In this document: positions 17,152 through 26,511 of the stretch, in pieces
How the letters are laid out: each line of letters starts with the position of its first letter
Position numbering within the stretch: position 1 is the stretch's first letter
From: CAZNPU01 sp964575335
GTDB taxonomy: Bacteria; Planctomycetota; Phycisphaerae; Phycisphaerales; SM1A02
Direction: 5' to 3'
Assembly: GCA_964575335.1 (NCBI GenBank)
Contig: CAZNPU010000028.1
Location: 1 to 46,919 of the forward strand
Length of the DNA stretch: 46,919 bases
The notes under the pieces: generated by a model
The model's input: the letters and a program-made list of their open reading frames with translations, nothing else
The model's database searches: none
What the model was told of the DNA's origin: nothing
Translations under genes and position numbers: made by a program

Positions 17152-19862
17152 TGCCAGGTTGTCTCCACATCAAACTGCGCTGCGCCCGATGCATCGAGCG
17201 TGACCGATTGTCCGAGCACTTCCAACATCAGGCCGGCCGGCCCCTGCAACGTGAAACGTCGAATCAGTTTCGCTTTGCCGCGCTCACGAGACGGAATCGG
17301 CTGTTCGTTCACGCTGACGACTGTGCCGTCCTGCTCCACGTCGTACATGAAAATCGGCCGACGCTGATCGTCAAAGCGATAGCCGCGGAAGCGCATGTTC
17401 TGGTCATTGGTTGAAGAATGGCTCTCGGCAGCGATCCGAACCGTCGGTTCGTTTGGCGCAGTCCACTGCACGTGAGCAGGATTGGTTTCCGTGCCGCCGC
17501 GCGCTGCCCATGCGCCTTTGGCGTTGAGAAACTCACCTTCCCAGATCGCAGCCAGCCTGCAGTTTTCAGCGTCAAAAGCGCAGTGAATCTGCTCGGGATA
17601 GCCGCATGCGATTGCCCGCACGCCGGCCTGCTTCAGGAATGAACGGAACACGATCGGCTCATCGATCACCTGCAGCGAAAGTCCGGACGGATCAACCAAT
17701 CCCTCCGGCAGCGGAAGATGTTCGCCTTGCGAAAGGTACGCCCAGATCGCATCGATCTGCTTGTCTGCTGCGCCATCCAGCAGATCGGTGATGCCCGACT
17801 GACCATTCACGAAAAACGACGGCATGCGCGTGCCGGGTCGAACCAGCGTCGGATTGTGCAGCCACTGCGCGAAGTTGTCGTAGCGCAGTCGCTCAGCCAT
17901 ATGCGCCAGATCGGGGCCGGGCGTTCCGGTGGATTCCCGACCGGCAACGTTGTGGCACTGGATGCAGTTCAATCCTTTTGAGCCGACAAGTTCACGGCCG
18001 ATCGAAGCGTATTCGGAGGGAAAAGTCGGACCGTGATCCGGCTCAGCAGCAACGCCTGCAGCAGCAGCAAAAAGCTCGGGCAGATGCCCCACATTCGCTT
18101 CGCCAAACTGCGGCATGCGCACGCCCATGTACGGCCGCGCCGTGCCTGCTTCGGTCAGCACTTCATGTATCCAGTGCGGGTTCAGTCTGGCGCCAACATC
18201 GCCCAGCTTCGGCGGGATGCGCCCTTCATCGCCGAGATCGGCTTCTGCAATCGTGGAGAAATAAGGCAGCAGCGCCAGTTCCGGTCCGCGCTCGCTGTGA
18301 TATTGATGGCAGGCGGTGCAGTTCAGTCGCGCTATGTCCAATGCAAGCTGATCGTGCGGAACACGGTTGGTCTTGCGATGCGGCAGACTGTGCAGGAAGG
18401 CCGCGATCAACGCTCGCTGCGCTGATGTGAGCGGGAAATGCGGCAGTCCATCGACCGCATTGGGGGCGATGCAACCATGCGGTTCTGCGATCGCGCTGAG
18501 CGATTCGAGTGATGGTGCGGTCAGCGTTGATTCAACGGCTGGGAAAAACGGCCCCATGGCATGACAGTTTGCGCAGCCGTTGGCGACAAAGATGTCGCGG
18601 CCGCGCGCTGCCCGTTCGTGGTCCAACTCAAATGGCTCAAGCGTGCGAGGATGCTGCTGTTGATCATGCGCAATGAGATACGTTGCGATCGACTGCGCTT
18701 CCAGCTCTGACAGGTTCATCGAAGGCATGCGGCCATTTGGACGAACAAGCACCGAATGGCGGAGGAATTCCGCCAGGTTCTGCGTGTTGGTTTTGAAGGC
18801 AAGACGCCCAAGCGGCGCATACTCGCGCAGCGGCAGGGTGTTTGTTGTGCCGTGCCCGCCGGGGATTTCATTCGGCGCAGCCAGCGGTCCATGACAGGCA
18901 AAGCAGCCAATGGTGTGATAGTTCACCAGGCCGGTGGTGATCATGTCCGAATCGAGCGGCACATCGATTTCTTCCATCGGTCCGCCCATCGAGACAAGAA
19001 AGTGCGTCAGATCCTGAATCTGCTGCTCATCACCGGGCTTGCCGTGGAACATGCGCGGCATTGTGGTCTGCGGATTGAGCGCATGCGGATCAGTGATCCA
19101 CTCCTGTATCCATTGCGCGCGAACGAACTGGGCAAATCCACCCAGCAACGGCGCGGAATTATTGTTGAGCTGAGCCTGCAACTCTGCATCGCTGCTTTGG
19201 TGGCACGCGGTGCAGTTGAGCTGCTGCACAAGCGCCATGCCCTGCAGTTCCTGACTCGCCAGCAGCGGCGCGCCGGCGGAAGGCAGCGGCAGGGGCACCT
19301 GTGATTCAATCGGCCGCCACACCGCACGCAGACGCGCCGTGTTGGTGCCATCGCTGCGGAACAGGTACGTCACCTGCTCACCCCGCCTGCTGAACCGAAT
19401 AACATCGCGGCTCATGACAACTTGCGGCTCGGCACCCGCAACGCCCTCTCCAAGCGGCGGACGATCTTTCTGCATGATGATGACCGATCCGCCTTGAATC
19501 TCCGCTCCCAGCCATCCTTCACGCACATTGCCCGGATGGAAGGTCACGGTGAATTCACCTTCAAATGCGCCAGCCGGCAAACGCGCATCAAGCGACTGAT
19601 CGGGTGTGAGCGCAAAGGACATCGAAGGCAGCGTACGTTCGACGGTCACATCGCCAACGGTGATTCTGGCGTGAACGCCGGGTGTCGGCGCAGTCTGCTG
19701 AAGGCTTTGATTGGCTGTGGCGTGCTGTACCGGCGCTGCTTTTTTGTTGTTTGGCATGCCGCGAACCAGCAGCACTGCCATCGCCAGCGCTGCAAAGACA
19801 GCGCCTCCCATAAAGAACCAGAGGCCGACTGACTGCGATTGACCAGAATGCGGGTGGGTCAT
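17148..19862 (-). CDS. Membrane-anchored pentahaem cytochrome c
   Basis: A 904-residue protein with an N-terminal membrane helix at about 13-33 and no obvious cleavage site, so it is likely anchored and faces the periplasm. Five CxxCH haem c sites lie near residues 217, 320, 430, 515 and 633 (CTACH, CFACH, CANCH, CTACH, CIQCH). Candidate Met ligands occur downstream of most (TTMPRM, GRMPSM, VRMPQF, TRMPSF). Beta-rich regions flank the haem core on both sides (about 60-190 and 700-904). It probably carries electrons for the coupled propeller protein, but this is inference from the ATGA overlap. The upstream sigma-like gene ends 139 bases before. Confidence 0.88.
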   Translation of the reverse strand: MTHPHSGQSQSVGLWFFMGGAVFAALAMAVLLVRGMPNNKKAAPVQHATANQSLQQTAPTPGVHARITVGDVTVERTLPSMSFALTPDQSLDARLPAGAFEGEFTVTFHPGNVREGWLGAEIQGGSVIIMQKDRPPLGEGVAGAEPQVVMSRDVIRFSRRGEQVTYLFRSDGTNTARLRAVWRPIESQVPLPLPSAGAPLLASQELQGMALVQQLNCTACHQSSDAELQAQLNNNSAPLLGGFAQFVRAQWIQEWITDPHALNPQTTMPRMFHGKPGDEQQIQDLTHFLVSMGGPMEEIDVPLDSDMITTGLVNYHTIGCFACHGPLAAPNEIPGGHGTTNTLPLREYAPLGRLAFKTNTQNLAEFLRHSVLVRPNGRMPSMNLSELEAQSIATYLIAHDQQQHPRTLEPFELDHERAARGRDIFVANGCANCHAMGPFFPAVESTLTAPSLESLSAIAEPHGCIAPNAVDGLPHFPLTSAQRALIAAFLHSLPHRKTNRVPHDQLALDIARLNCTACHQYHSERGPELALLPYFSTIAEADLGDEGRIPPKLGDVGARLNPHWIHEVLTEAGTARPYMGVRMPQFGEANVGHLPELFAAAAGVAAEPDHGPTFPSEYASIGRELVGSKGLNCIQCHNVAGRESTGTPGPDLAHMAERLRYDNFAQWLHNPTLVRPGTRMPSFFVNGQSGITDLLDGAADKQIDAIWAYLSQGEHLPLPEGLVDPSGLSLQVIDEPIVFRSFLKQAGVRAIACGYPEQIHCAFDAENCRLAAIWEGEFLNAKGAWAARGGTETNPAHVQWTAPNEPTVRIAAESHSSTNDQNMRFRGYRFDDQRRPIFMYDVEQDGTVVSVNEQPIPSRERGKAKLIRRFTLQGPAGLMLEVLGQSVTLDASGAAQFDVETTWQ

Positions 19863-20001
19863 TGGTTATGTCACAAGGATAGTTGTGAAAATGTGATTGA
19901 GGCGTCCTGGCCCGCAACGATGTGCACAAGCGATGCTCTGGCAGGGAGCTTCACTCGGTACCATACCACCATTGCATCGGCTGTGTGGCACAGCCCCGGA
20001 T

Positions 20002-20577
20002 TCAGTTGCCGCTCAACGGCCGGCTCCACCAGATCAGGAGCATTGCGATAAAGAAGGATGCGGCAACCAGCGCTGCAATGAGAAGCCCCAGCTTCAATTG
20101 TCGCTGGCGGCGGCGCTGCGCGCGGTAGAACTCGGGCACATCAAGCTGCATTGAGTATTCAAGTATTATCCGCGGCGCATCGGCTGCCCCGCTTTCCCCC
20201 AGGCGGGCTCGAAGCGTGGTGTCGGCCTGCTCAAGATGCCGCAGCGTGGCGGTCAACGAGCAGTCCATCGCCTTGGCAATTTCGCGCTCCGGAGCGCCAT
20301 ACACCCTGGCGAACACCCACGCTTCCCGTTGCTGCGGGCTGAGATTCGCCAGAGCCTCAGCAAGCCGATGCGGCACTTTGTCAAAGGCAAGTATCGACAC
20401 AGGCAGTTCGCGGCTGCGCAGGACGGTCAGCCGATCCATATGCGCGCTGTCGAGCTGGCTGAGATCAGGCTGCGCCTCGATGACGTAGTGAATGACCTTC
20501 GTGGCTGCTACCGGGTTGCCCGTCAGCAGCGTGGCCAATCGATACACGCGCCGTTCACACGCCTCGCGGTCCAGCAT
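20002..20577 (-). CDS. Membrane-anchored sigma-region-4-like protein
   Basis: A 191-residue protein whose middle matches region 4 of ECF sigma factors: LSPQQREAWVFARVYGAPER followed by EIAKAMDCSLTATLRHL, a helix-turn-helix. The N-terminal 60 residues resemble only the first helix of region 2 (RRVYRLATLLTGNPVAATKV); regions 2.2 to 2.4, which bind core polymerase and the -10 element, appear missing or shrunken. A hydrophobic helix at about 165-187 ends the protein (GLLIAALVAASFFIAMLLIW). It may be a membrane-tethered regulator rather than a working sigma factor. I use ATG 20577; a TTG at 20643 would add 22 residues. It lies upstream of the cytochrome/propeller pair on the same strand. Confidence 0.72.
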   Translation of the reverse strand: MLDREACERRVYRLATLLTGNPVAATKVIHYVIEAQPDLSQLDSAHMDRLTVLRSRELPVSILAFDKVPHRLAEALANLSPQQREAWVFARVYGAPEREIAKAMDCSLTATLRHLEQADTTLRARLGESGAADAPRIILEYSMQLDVPEFYRAQRRRQRQLKLGLLIAALVAASFFIAMLLIWWSRPLSGN

Positions 20578-20776
20578 ACAGGCAGTGTAGTGGGTCAGAC
20601 GAGGCTGGTCGAAGAGCAAGTGATCCAGCGGTTCCGGAGGCAATGATGTGGAAACCTGCGACTCCCGTTGGAGCAGCTTGCATTGCCCGTCCGATACGAT
20701 AGGGTCGCTTCATCCATGTTGGAGGGATGCAAGCGGCTCATCCATGACGATTGACGTCCACCCACTGGAGGACGGC

Positions 20777-22273
20777 ATGATTCGACTTACCCGCGTGGTT
20801 GCTGCCATTTTGGTTACGCTGCACGTCTGCGCTGCAGTTTCGGTCGCCAGCCTGCGCGACGATGTGCAACGCCTGGTGCGGAACGCCAATCTCAAGGGCG
20901 CGACAGTGGCGGTGAGCATTCGCGATGCCGATGGCGGCGCAGCGCTGGTTTCGATCAACGCTGATCAACCCATGATTCCGGCCAGCAACATGAAGCTGTT
21001 CACCACCGGAGCTGCGCTGCATGTGCTGGGGCCTGATTTTGAGTTCACCACCAGGCTGCTGCGCGACGGCGATCGCCTGATCGTCATCGGTGATGGCGAT
21101 CCCGGGCTGGGCGATCCGGAACTGCTCTCAGAAATGTCGATCGGCGGCTCACAGGGCGTGGACGTTGAGGCATTTATCAATATCTGGGTGCGAGCGGTCA
21201 CTGAGGCTGGAATCACGCAGGTGAGCGAAATAGCAGTTGATGACCGGATATTTGATCGCCAGTTCGTGCATCCAACCTGGCCGGCTGATCAGTTGAATCG
21301 CCGATACTGTGCGCAGGTGGCGGGTTTGAACTTTCATGCCAATGTGCTTCACTTTTTCCCCAAGCCCCGCGCCGGACAGACGCCGGTTCTTGGCGAGAGC
21401 CGGCCGGCAGCATCATGGCTGAAAATCACCAATGCCGCCACCAGCCGCAATGGCCAGCGCGACAGGAACGACGCCTGGATCGCCCGGCGGTTGGGCACAA
21501 ACGAACTGACGTTTCGGGGCAATGTGCGATTTGCCTACCGCACGCCGGTGCCGGTGACAATTCACGATGCGCCTGACTTTTTCGCCCAGATGCTGGCGGA
21601 TCGGCTGAGAGCAGCAGGCGTTCGCGTGGGCAGTCACCGGGTGTGCGACCCGCAGGAGCCAGTCAGCGCCGGCACGGTTGTCGGGCCGCTGATCACCACA
21701 CCGCTCAGCACCGCCATCACGCGCTGCAATCGCGACAGCAACAACCTGTATGCGGAATGTCTGCTCAAGCGCGTTGGGCATCAGGTCACCGGCGAACCAG
21801 GCTCGTGGCTCAACGGCGGAGCGATTGTGCGCCACATTGTGCATGAGCGTTTGAACGATCCCAAACTCACCGGCAGCATTGTCGTGGCTGACGGCTCGGG
21901 ACTCAGCCGCGACAACCGCATCACCGCTGCAGTCATGACCGCCTGGCTCAACAGCTTCAGCAACGACCCGCATCTTGGACCGATGTTCATCGACAGCCTG
22001 GCGGTGGGCGGGGAAAGCGGCACGCTCGCCAAACGCTGTCGCAGGGAAAACCTTTACGACGCTGCGGTGCAGGCCAAAACCGGATACATCAACGGCGTCA
22101 GTTGCCTCAGCGGTTACGTGACCATGCCCGACGGCCGCCGCCGATCCTTCAGCATACTGGTCAACAATCTTGCTCCCGACGCCCTGAACAACGCCAAGCA
22201 ACTGCAGGACAGCATTGTCAAGGCTATCGCGGAAGACCTCGCCACGATGGCGGTACAACTTGGCAGCGATTAG
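20777..22273 (+). CDS. dacB: D-alanyl-D-alanine carboxypeptidase/endopeptidase, PBP4 family
   Basis: A 498-residue penicillin-binding protein of the S13 peptidase family that trims or cleaves peptidoglycan stem peptides in the periplasm. A signal peptide covers residues 1-24. The active-site motifs are SxxK at Ser70/Lys73 (ASNMK), SxN in RDSNNLYAE and KTG in AKTGYINGV. The large insertion between SxxK and SxN is typical of PBP4. I start at ATG 20777 because GGAGG lies 6 bases upstream and the signal peptide follows at once; the frame is open to 20648. It is divergent from the sigma-like gene and convergent with ribE across a strong palindrome. Confidence 0.93.
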   Translation: MIRLTRVVAAILVTLHVCAAVSVASLRDDVQRLVRNANLKGATVAVSIRDADGGAALVSINADQPMIPASNMKLFTTGAALHVLGPDFEFTTRLLRDGDRLIVIGDGDPGLGDPELLSEMSIGGSQGVDVEAFINIWVRAVTEAGITQVSEIAVDDRIFDRQFVHPTWPADQLNRRYCAQVAGLNFHANVLHFFPKPRAGQTPVLGESRPAASWLKITNAATSRNGQRDRNDAWIARRLGTNELTFRGNVRFAYRTPVPVTIHDAPDFFAQMLADRLRAAGVRVGSHRVCDPQEPVSAGTVVGPLITTPLSTAITRCNRDSNNLYAECLLKRVGHQVTGEPGSWLNGGAIVRHIVHERLNDPKLTGSIVVADGSGLSRDNRITAAVMTAWLNSFSNDPHLGPMFIDSLAVGGESGTLAKRCRRENLYDAAVQAKTGYINGVSCLSGYVTMPDGRRRSFSILVNNLAPDALNNAKQLQDSIVKAIAEDLATMAVQLGSD

Positions 22274-22346
22274 CGATTCTGTGCTGCGTGCATTATTGTT
22301 GTTGCGCACAGGCTGCTGTTGCCTATATTCAATCACCCCACCACAA

Positions 22347-22374
22347 GAAGCCTGCTTCAGCTGAAGCAGGCTTC
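22347..22374. terminator. 28-bp perfect palindrome between dacB and ribE
   Basis: GAAGCCTGCTTCAG followed directly by its exact reverse complement. It lies in the 168-base gap between the convergent dacB and ribE stops, as a bidirectional terminator would. T-runs are poor on both sides (CATATTC on +, TTGTGG on -), so termination efficiency is uncertain. With no loop bases, it could also cruciform or bind a dimeric protein. Confidence 0.5.
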
Positions 22375-22441
22375 ATATTCATTGGCTTCAAGTGATGTAC
22401 GAAGGCGCAATCGTTCAATCAGCCTGTCTGCAGTCAATGCG

Positions 22442-23053
22442 TCACCGCCCGGTGCGTCTGAGCCAGTTCACAACCACTTTGGCGATATAGTCGGCTTCGA
22501 GATTGACGCGCATGCCTGGGCGAAGCTGCCCCAGGTTGGTCAGTTGCAGCGTGGTGGGAATCAACGCGACCTCAAACTGCGTCTCGCTGCAGACTGCAAC
22601 AGTAAGCGACACGCCGTTGACCGCGATCGAACCTTTTTCCACGATGCACTCCATCAGCGACTCAGGCGGCTCGATGCGCAGGCGATATTGTGCCGGCTCG
22701 TTGATGACCTCCGTCACCATGCCAATGCCGTCGATATGCCCCTGCACGATGTGCCCACCAAGCATCGTTGACGGCGTGACGGCGTGTTCAAGATTCACGT
22801 GATCGCCCGTGCGCAAGCCCCCCAGCGTCGTGACGTCGAGCGTTTGCTGAATGACATCGAACTGTAAAAATTCCCCCTCAGACTTGCCTTGCTCTTCAGC
22901 CACAACCGTCAGGCAACAGCCGTTGACAGCGATTGAATCGCCGTGGACCGGGCGATGGCTCCACTGGGCGATATCAACCACAAGTCGCAGCCCGAAATCA
23001 CGCGGCTCAACCGCAGCGATGCGGCCGAGGTGTTGCACAAGACCTGTAAACAT
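22442..23053 (-). CDS. ribE: Riboflavin synthase, alpha subunit
   Basis: It dismutates two 6,7-dimethyl-8-ribityllumazine molecules into riboflavin and a pyrimidinedione. The 203-residue protein has the two tandem lumazine-binding domains of the family: the N-terminal half contains DSIAVNGCCLTV and GHIVQGHIDG, and the C-terminal half GSIAVNGVSLTV. The universal N-terminus MFTGLV fixes the start at ATG 23053, although the frame is open to 23182. No ribosome site is evident. The upstream region has none of the conserved FMN-riboswitch blocks that I could recognise. No other riboflavin gene is adjacent. Confidence 0.95.
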   Translation of the reverse strand: MFTGLVQHLGRIAAVEPRDFGLRLVVDIAQWSHRPVHGDSIAVNGCCLTVVAEEQGKSEGEFLQFDVIQQTLDVTTLGGLRTGDHVNLEHAVTPSTMLGGHIVQGHIDGIGMVTEVINEPAQYRLRIEPPESLMECIVEKGSIAVNGVSLTVAVCSETQFEVALIPTTLQLTNLGQLRPGMRVNLEADYIAKVVVNWLRRTGR

Positions 23054-23311
23054 AGGACGCAGCATACCGCGTTTGAGGCGTATGCGAACCGGTATTAGAA
23101 CGTGATCGCGGCTGCAAGTTGCGGCTTGGGGATCGAATTCCGCCGTCATATTGCCGCTGCTATGCATCAGTTTCGCATTCACAGCGTACAGACCAGCAAA
23201 CGCCTCCGCGCCGAAGCTGGCTTGACGCAGGTCGGCAGCGGCTGGATACTGGCCGATTCGTGTCGCCTGCGGTATCCCGCCACAGGCAGGCGCCGTTGAG
23301 GAGAAGTGCGT

Positions 23312-24601
23312 ATGACCCCCCGCCCCCGGAATCTCCGGAGTTTCTGCATGACCTGTATGTCTGGCAACGCAGTTGACCGCCGCACGACGACCAGCCGCTC
23401 ACTTGGCCGCTCATGGTTTGGCCTGACGGCCTGTTGGACAGTGAGCCTTGCGATTTTCGCAGCGGGCTGCACGAACACCTCACGCACGTCATCAGCCGAT
23501 GCGTCCAGCCGGGGAGAAAAGAGCGGCCATGTCGCCGCCGGCGCCATGGCTGAACGCAACATCATTGCCCAGCTCGACCAGCAGTATGTCATCGGCCCGA
23601 CGGTGGCCAACGAACTGAACTACCGCATCGCCTGGCAAAGCAGTGAAGGCGGGTTGAACCCCAAGGTGTTCACGATCGATGGCGATTCGATTTTCGTGCT
23701 GGACGACCGAAATGTGCTCACCCGACTGCGCATCGAAGACGGCCAGCGCGTCTGGCGCGCCAATGTGGCGGCGCCGATCGAAGAGATCATGGGCGTGAAC
23801 ATGGTGGGCGAGCGGGTGTATGTCACCGCAGGCGGGGCAATGATGGTGTTAGACGCCAACAACGGCGCCATGGTGGCCAAGCACAATTTCACCAAAATCG
23901 CCAATACGCCGGCGATTCGTTCTGACACTTTCCTGATTTATGGATCGCGTGACGGGCAGGTGGTCTGGCACGCATACGACGTTGGTCACCTGTGGCGCAG
24001 CTACAAGGTGGCGCATTCAATGCACGTGCCGCCGGTTCATGTCGACGGCATACTCGCTGCGGTTGGCAACGATGGCACGCTGATGGTGCTCAACGCCGCC
24101 GACGCCACCCGTTTGTGGAGCCGCAAACTGCTTGATCCGGTTGTCGCCAAGCCGACCATCGGCGACGGCATCGTGTACGTGGCCGGTCAGGATTACCACA
24201 TCTGGGCTTACGACCTTGCTACCGGCCGCAACATCTGGCGCGTGATGACCGACAGCCCGCTTGATTCATCCCCGGTGCTGGTCGGCGATCGAGTCTACCA
24301 GTACGTCCCCGGCACGGGCTTGATGTGCCTTGATGCCTATGCGTTTGACTCCCCCGGCGGGCGGGTTCTCTGGACATCCCCCGACGTTACCGGCCCGGTG
24401 GTGATGGAGCGTCGCGGCAATCTCGTCACGTGGGATGCCAAGCGCAAGGCCATTTCCATCATCGAGCCGACGCGCGGCAGCATTGTCACCGACGTGACCG
24501 TACCGCAGGTGCATCAACTGCTCATCGGCGGTGAAGGCGGCAATGAGTTCTTCGCCATCAGCAAAGACGGCCGGGTGATCCGCCTCTCGCCTCGCACCTG
24601 A
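23312..24601 (+). CDS. PQQ-like beta-propeller lipoprotein
   Basis: A 429-residue predicted lipoprotein. A hydrophobic segment ending in the lipobox IFAAGC places the lipid-modified Cys near residue 53, after an unusually long basic N-region. The rest is a seven- or eight-bladed propeller of PQQ-like repeats, with blades reading GERVYVTAGGAMMVLDANNG, IVYVAGQDYHIWAYDLATG and VLVGDRVYQYVPGTGLMCLD. The architecture resembles BamB of the outer-membrane assembly machine, but the identity is not established and no metal or cofactor site is apparent. The ATG at 23312 has GAGGAG 8 bases upstream; a GTG six bases earlier is in frame. Confidence 0.85.
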   Translation: MTPRPRNLRSFCMTCMSGNAVDRRTTTSRSLGRSWFGLTACWTVSLAIFAAGCTNTSRTSSADASSRGEKSGHVAAGAMAERNIIAQLDQQYVIGPTVANELNYRIAWQSSEGGLNPKVFTIDGDSIFVLDDRNVLTRLRIEDGQRVWRANVAAPIEEIMGVNMVGERVYVTAGGAMMVLDANNGAMVAKHNFTKIANTPAIRSDTFLIYGSRDGQVVWHAYDVGHLWRSYKVAHSMHVPPVHVDGILAAVGNDGTLMVLNAADATRLWSRKLLDPVVAKPTIGDGIVYVAGQDYHIWAYDLATGRNIWRVMTDSPLDSSPVLVGDRVYQYVPGTGLMCLDAYAFDSPGGRVLWTSPDVTGPVVMERRGNLVTWDAKRKAISIIEPTRGSIVTDVTVPQVHQLLIGGEGGNEFFAISKDGRVIRLSPRT

Positions 24602-24698
24602 TGGCGGCGCAATTGCTGCCGAACGTCACCAATCATTGCCTGCGGAGGCTGGCCCTCCCCGGCGATGCCTGTACGCCTCCCCACGGTGATCGCCTCGC

Positions 24699-24722
24699 TG
24701 CGATCTGGGGTGCGATCTGGGG
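24699..24722 (+). repeat. 12-bp perfect tandem duplication upstream of purH
   Basis: TGCGATCTGGGG occurs twice head to tail. It lies in the 245-base gap before purH, about 125 bases from the start codon. A simple slippage duplication is the likeliest cause. Confidence 0.5.
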
Positions 24723-24846
24723 GTAAGCAGCGCCCCCAAGACGGCAAACTGCGCTTGCGGTACGATCTTGCGCATTTGCTTTTTCCATTGCTGCGATAAT
24801 CGCACGATACATCAACTCACTGGTTCTCACGCCCACCCGATGCGCC

Positions 24847-26511
24847 ATGCAATCCACGCCGACATCGAATCCATCTCCTTCAACTGACCACACAAACCGT
24901 AACCTGGTGCCGATTCGTCGAGCCTTGATCTCCGTAAGCGATAAGACCGATCTGGTGCCCTTCGCCCAGGCGCTGGCCGGCATGGGCGTGGAGATCATCT
25001 CCACAGGCGGAACCGCAGCTGCGCTGCAGCAGGCGGGCATCAAGGTGATCAATGTCGAGCAGATCACCGGTTTTCCCGAAATGATGGACGGCCGCGTCAA
25101 GACGCTGCACCCCGTTATTCACGGTGCGCTGCTTGCTCGACGCGATGATCCCAGCCATGTCCAGGCGATGCGCGATCACGGCATAACGCCGATCGATCTG
25201 GTGTGCGTGAACCTGTATCCCTTTGAGCGGACCATTCTCACGCCGGGCATATCGCCTGAGCAGGCCATCGAACAGATCGACATCGGCGGACCGTCGATGC
25301 TGCGGTCGGCTGCCAAGAACTTTCAGTTTGTAACGGTTGTCACCGCAGCGGATCAGTACGACCGGGTGATCATCGACATGCGGGCCAACGGCGGCGCGAC
25401 GAGCTACGAACTTCGGCGCGATCTGGCTGCTGCTGCATTCACGCGCACTGCTGAGTATGACACGGCCATCAGCGCCTGGATGGGCACCCGACGCGAGGAT
25501 GCCTTTCCCGCAATGCTGCGGCTCAGTTACGCCATGGAGGATGAACTTCGCTATGGCGAGAACCCGCATCAACACGCAGCGGTTTACAAAAATCCCGCAT
25601 CGGCTGAGCCAAGCGTTGTGGCGGCGCAAGTGCTGCACGGCAAGGAGTTGAGTTACAACAACCTGCACGATGGAGCTGCGGCGCTTGAACTGGTTCAGGA
25701 ATTCAACGACCTGTTCCCCCACAAGGCTGGTGCCGCCATCATCAAACACGCCAACCCCTGCGGCGCTGCAGTGGCGGACTCGCTCGCCCGTGCATTCGAA
25801 CTGGCCTACGCAGGCGATCCGCTGGCAGCGTACGGCGGCATACTTGCGGTGAATCGGCCGATTGACCTGGAAACCGCTCAACGCATCTGCGAGGGCCAGA
25901 AGTTTCTGGAAGTCATCATCGCTCCGCTCATCGACGGCGCTCCTGCGTTCGACGAGCACGCCATGGAACTGCTGAAGCAGCGCTGGGCCAACGTGCGGCT
26001 GCTTGCTGTCAACGGCATACGCCACACCGGCCATCGCAAGATCAACTACAAATCAATCCCCGGCGGCATGCTCGTGCAGGAACGCGACATGAAGCTGGCC
26101 AACGTGCGCGAATGGGCGCATGCGGCCGGACCGGCGCCCGATGACCAGATGCTTGCCGATGCAGCGTTCATCTGGACAGTGGTCAAGCACCTCAAATCCA
26201 ATGCAGTGGCGATCGGGCGCGATGGCCACATGCTCGGCGGCGGCCCCGGACAGGTCGATCGTGTGACCGCCTGCCGCATCGCCATTGAAAAGGCCCGCCA
26301 GCATCTGGAAAACGCCAGCAATGCACGTCCCGCCATTGCAGCTTCCGATGCGTTTTTCCCATTTCCCGACGGCCCGAAACTGCTGATTGATGCCGGCATC
26401 AAGTGCATCGTGCATCCCGGCGGCTCCAAGCGCGATCAGGAAACCATCGATCTCTGCCAGCAGCACGGCGTCACCTGCCTGCTCACCGGCACGCGACACT
26501 TCAGGCACTGA
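24847..26511 (+). CDS. purH: Bifunctional AICAR formyltransferase/IMP cyclohydrolase
   Basis: It catalyses the last two steps of purine synthesis: formylation of AICAR with 10-formyl-tetrahydrofolate, then ring closure to IMP. In the 554-residue protein, residues about 20-215 are the MGS-like cyclohydrolase domain (ALISVSDKTDLVPFA, STGGTAAAL, GRVKTLHPVIHGALLARRD). The remainder is the formyltransferase, with RYGENPHQHA, the catalytic Lys-His pair in IKHANPCGAA, and SNAVAIGRDG. About 20 Ser/Thr/Pro-rich residues precede the first domain. The C-terminal RHFRH ends as the family does. The ATG at 24847 lacks a clear ribosome site; an internal start before PIRRAL is not available. Confidence 0.96.
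   Translation: MQSTPTSNPSPSTDHTNRNLVPIRRALISVSDKTDLVPFAQALAGMGVEIISTGGTAAALQQAGIKVINVEQITGFPEMMDGRVKTLHPVIHGALLARRDDPSHVQAMRDHGITPIDLVCVNLYPFERTILTPGISPEQAIEQIDIGGPSMLRSAAKNFQFVTVVTAADQYDRVIIDMRANGGATSYELRRDLAAAAFTRTAEYDTAISAWMGTRREDAFPAMLRLSYAMEDELRYGENPHQHAAVYKNPASAEPSVVAAQVLHGKELSYNNLHDGAAALELVQEFNDLFPHKAGAAIIKHANPCGAAVADSLARAFELAYAGDPLAAYGGILAVNRPIDLETAQRICEGQKFLEVIIAPLIDGAPAFDEHAMELLKQRWANVRLLAVNGIRHTGHRKINYKSIPGGMLVQERDMKLANVREWAHAAGPAPDDQMLADAAFIWTVVKHLKSNAVAIGRDGHMLGGGPGQVDRVTACRIAIEKARQHLENASNARPAIAASDAFFPFPDGPKLLIDAGIKCIVHPGGSKRDQETIDLCQQHGVTCLLTGTRHFRH

Noticed and set aside
15013..17367. Long plus-strand frames opposite the propeller and cytochrome genes
   Set aside because: The minus-strand genes have signal peptides, haem motifs and an ATGA junction; the plus frames have none of these.
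22900..23300. FMN riboswitch upstream of ribE
   Set aside because: None of the conserved RFN-element blocks could be found on the minus strand before the start codon.
24880..26034. 384-codon minus-strand frame opposite purH
   Set aside because: Antisense shadow of purH; Arg/His/Gln-rich, with no domain.
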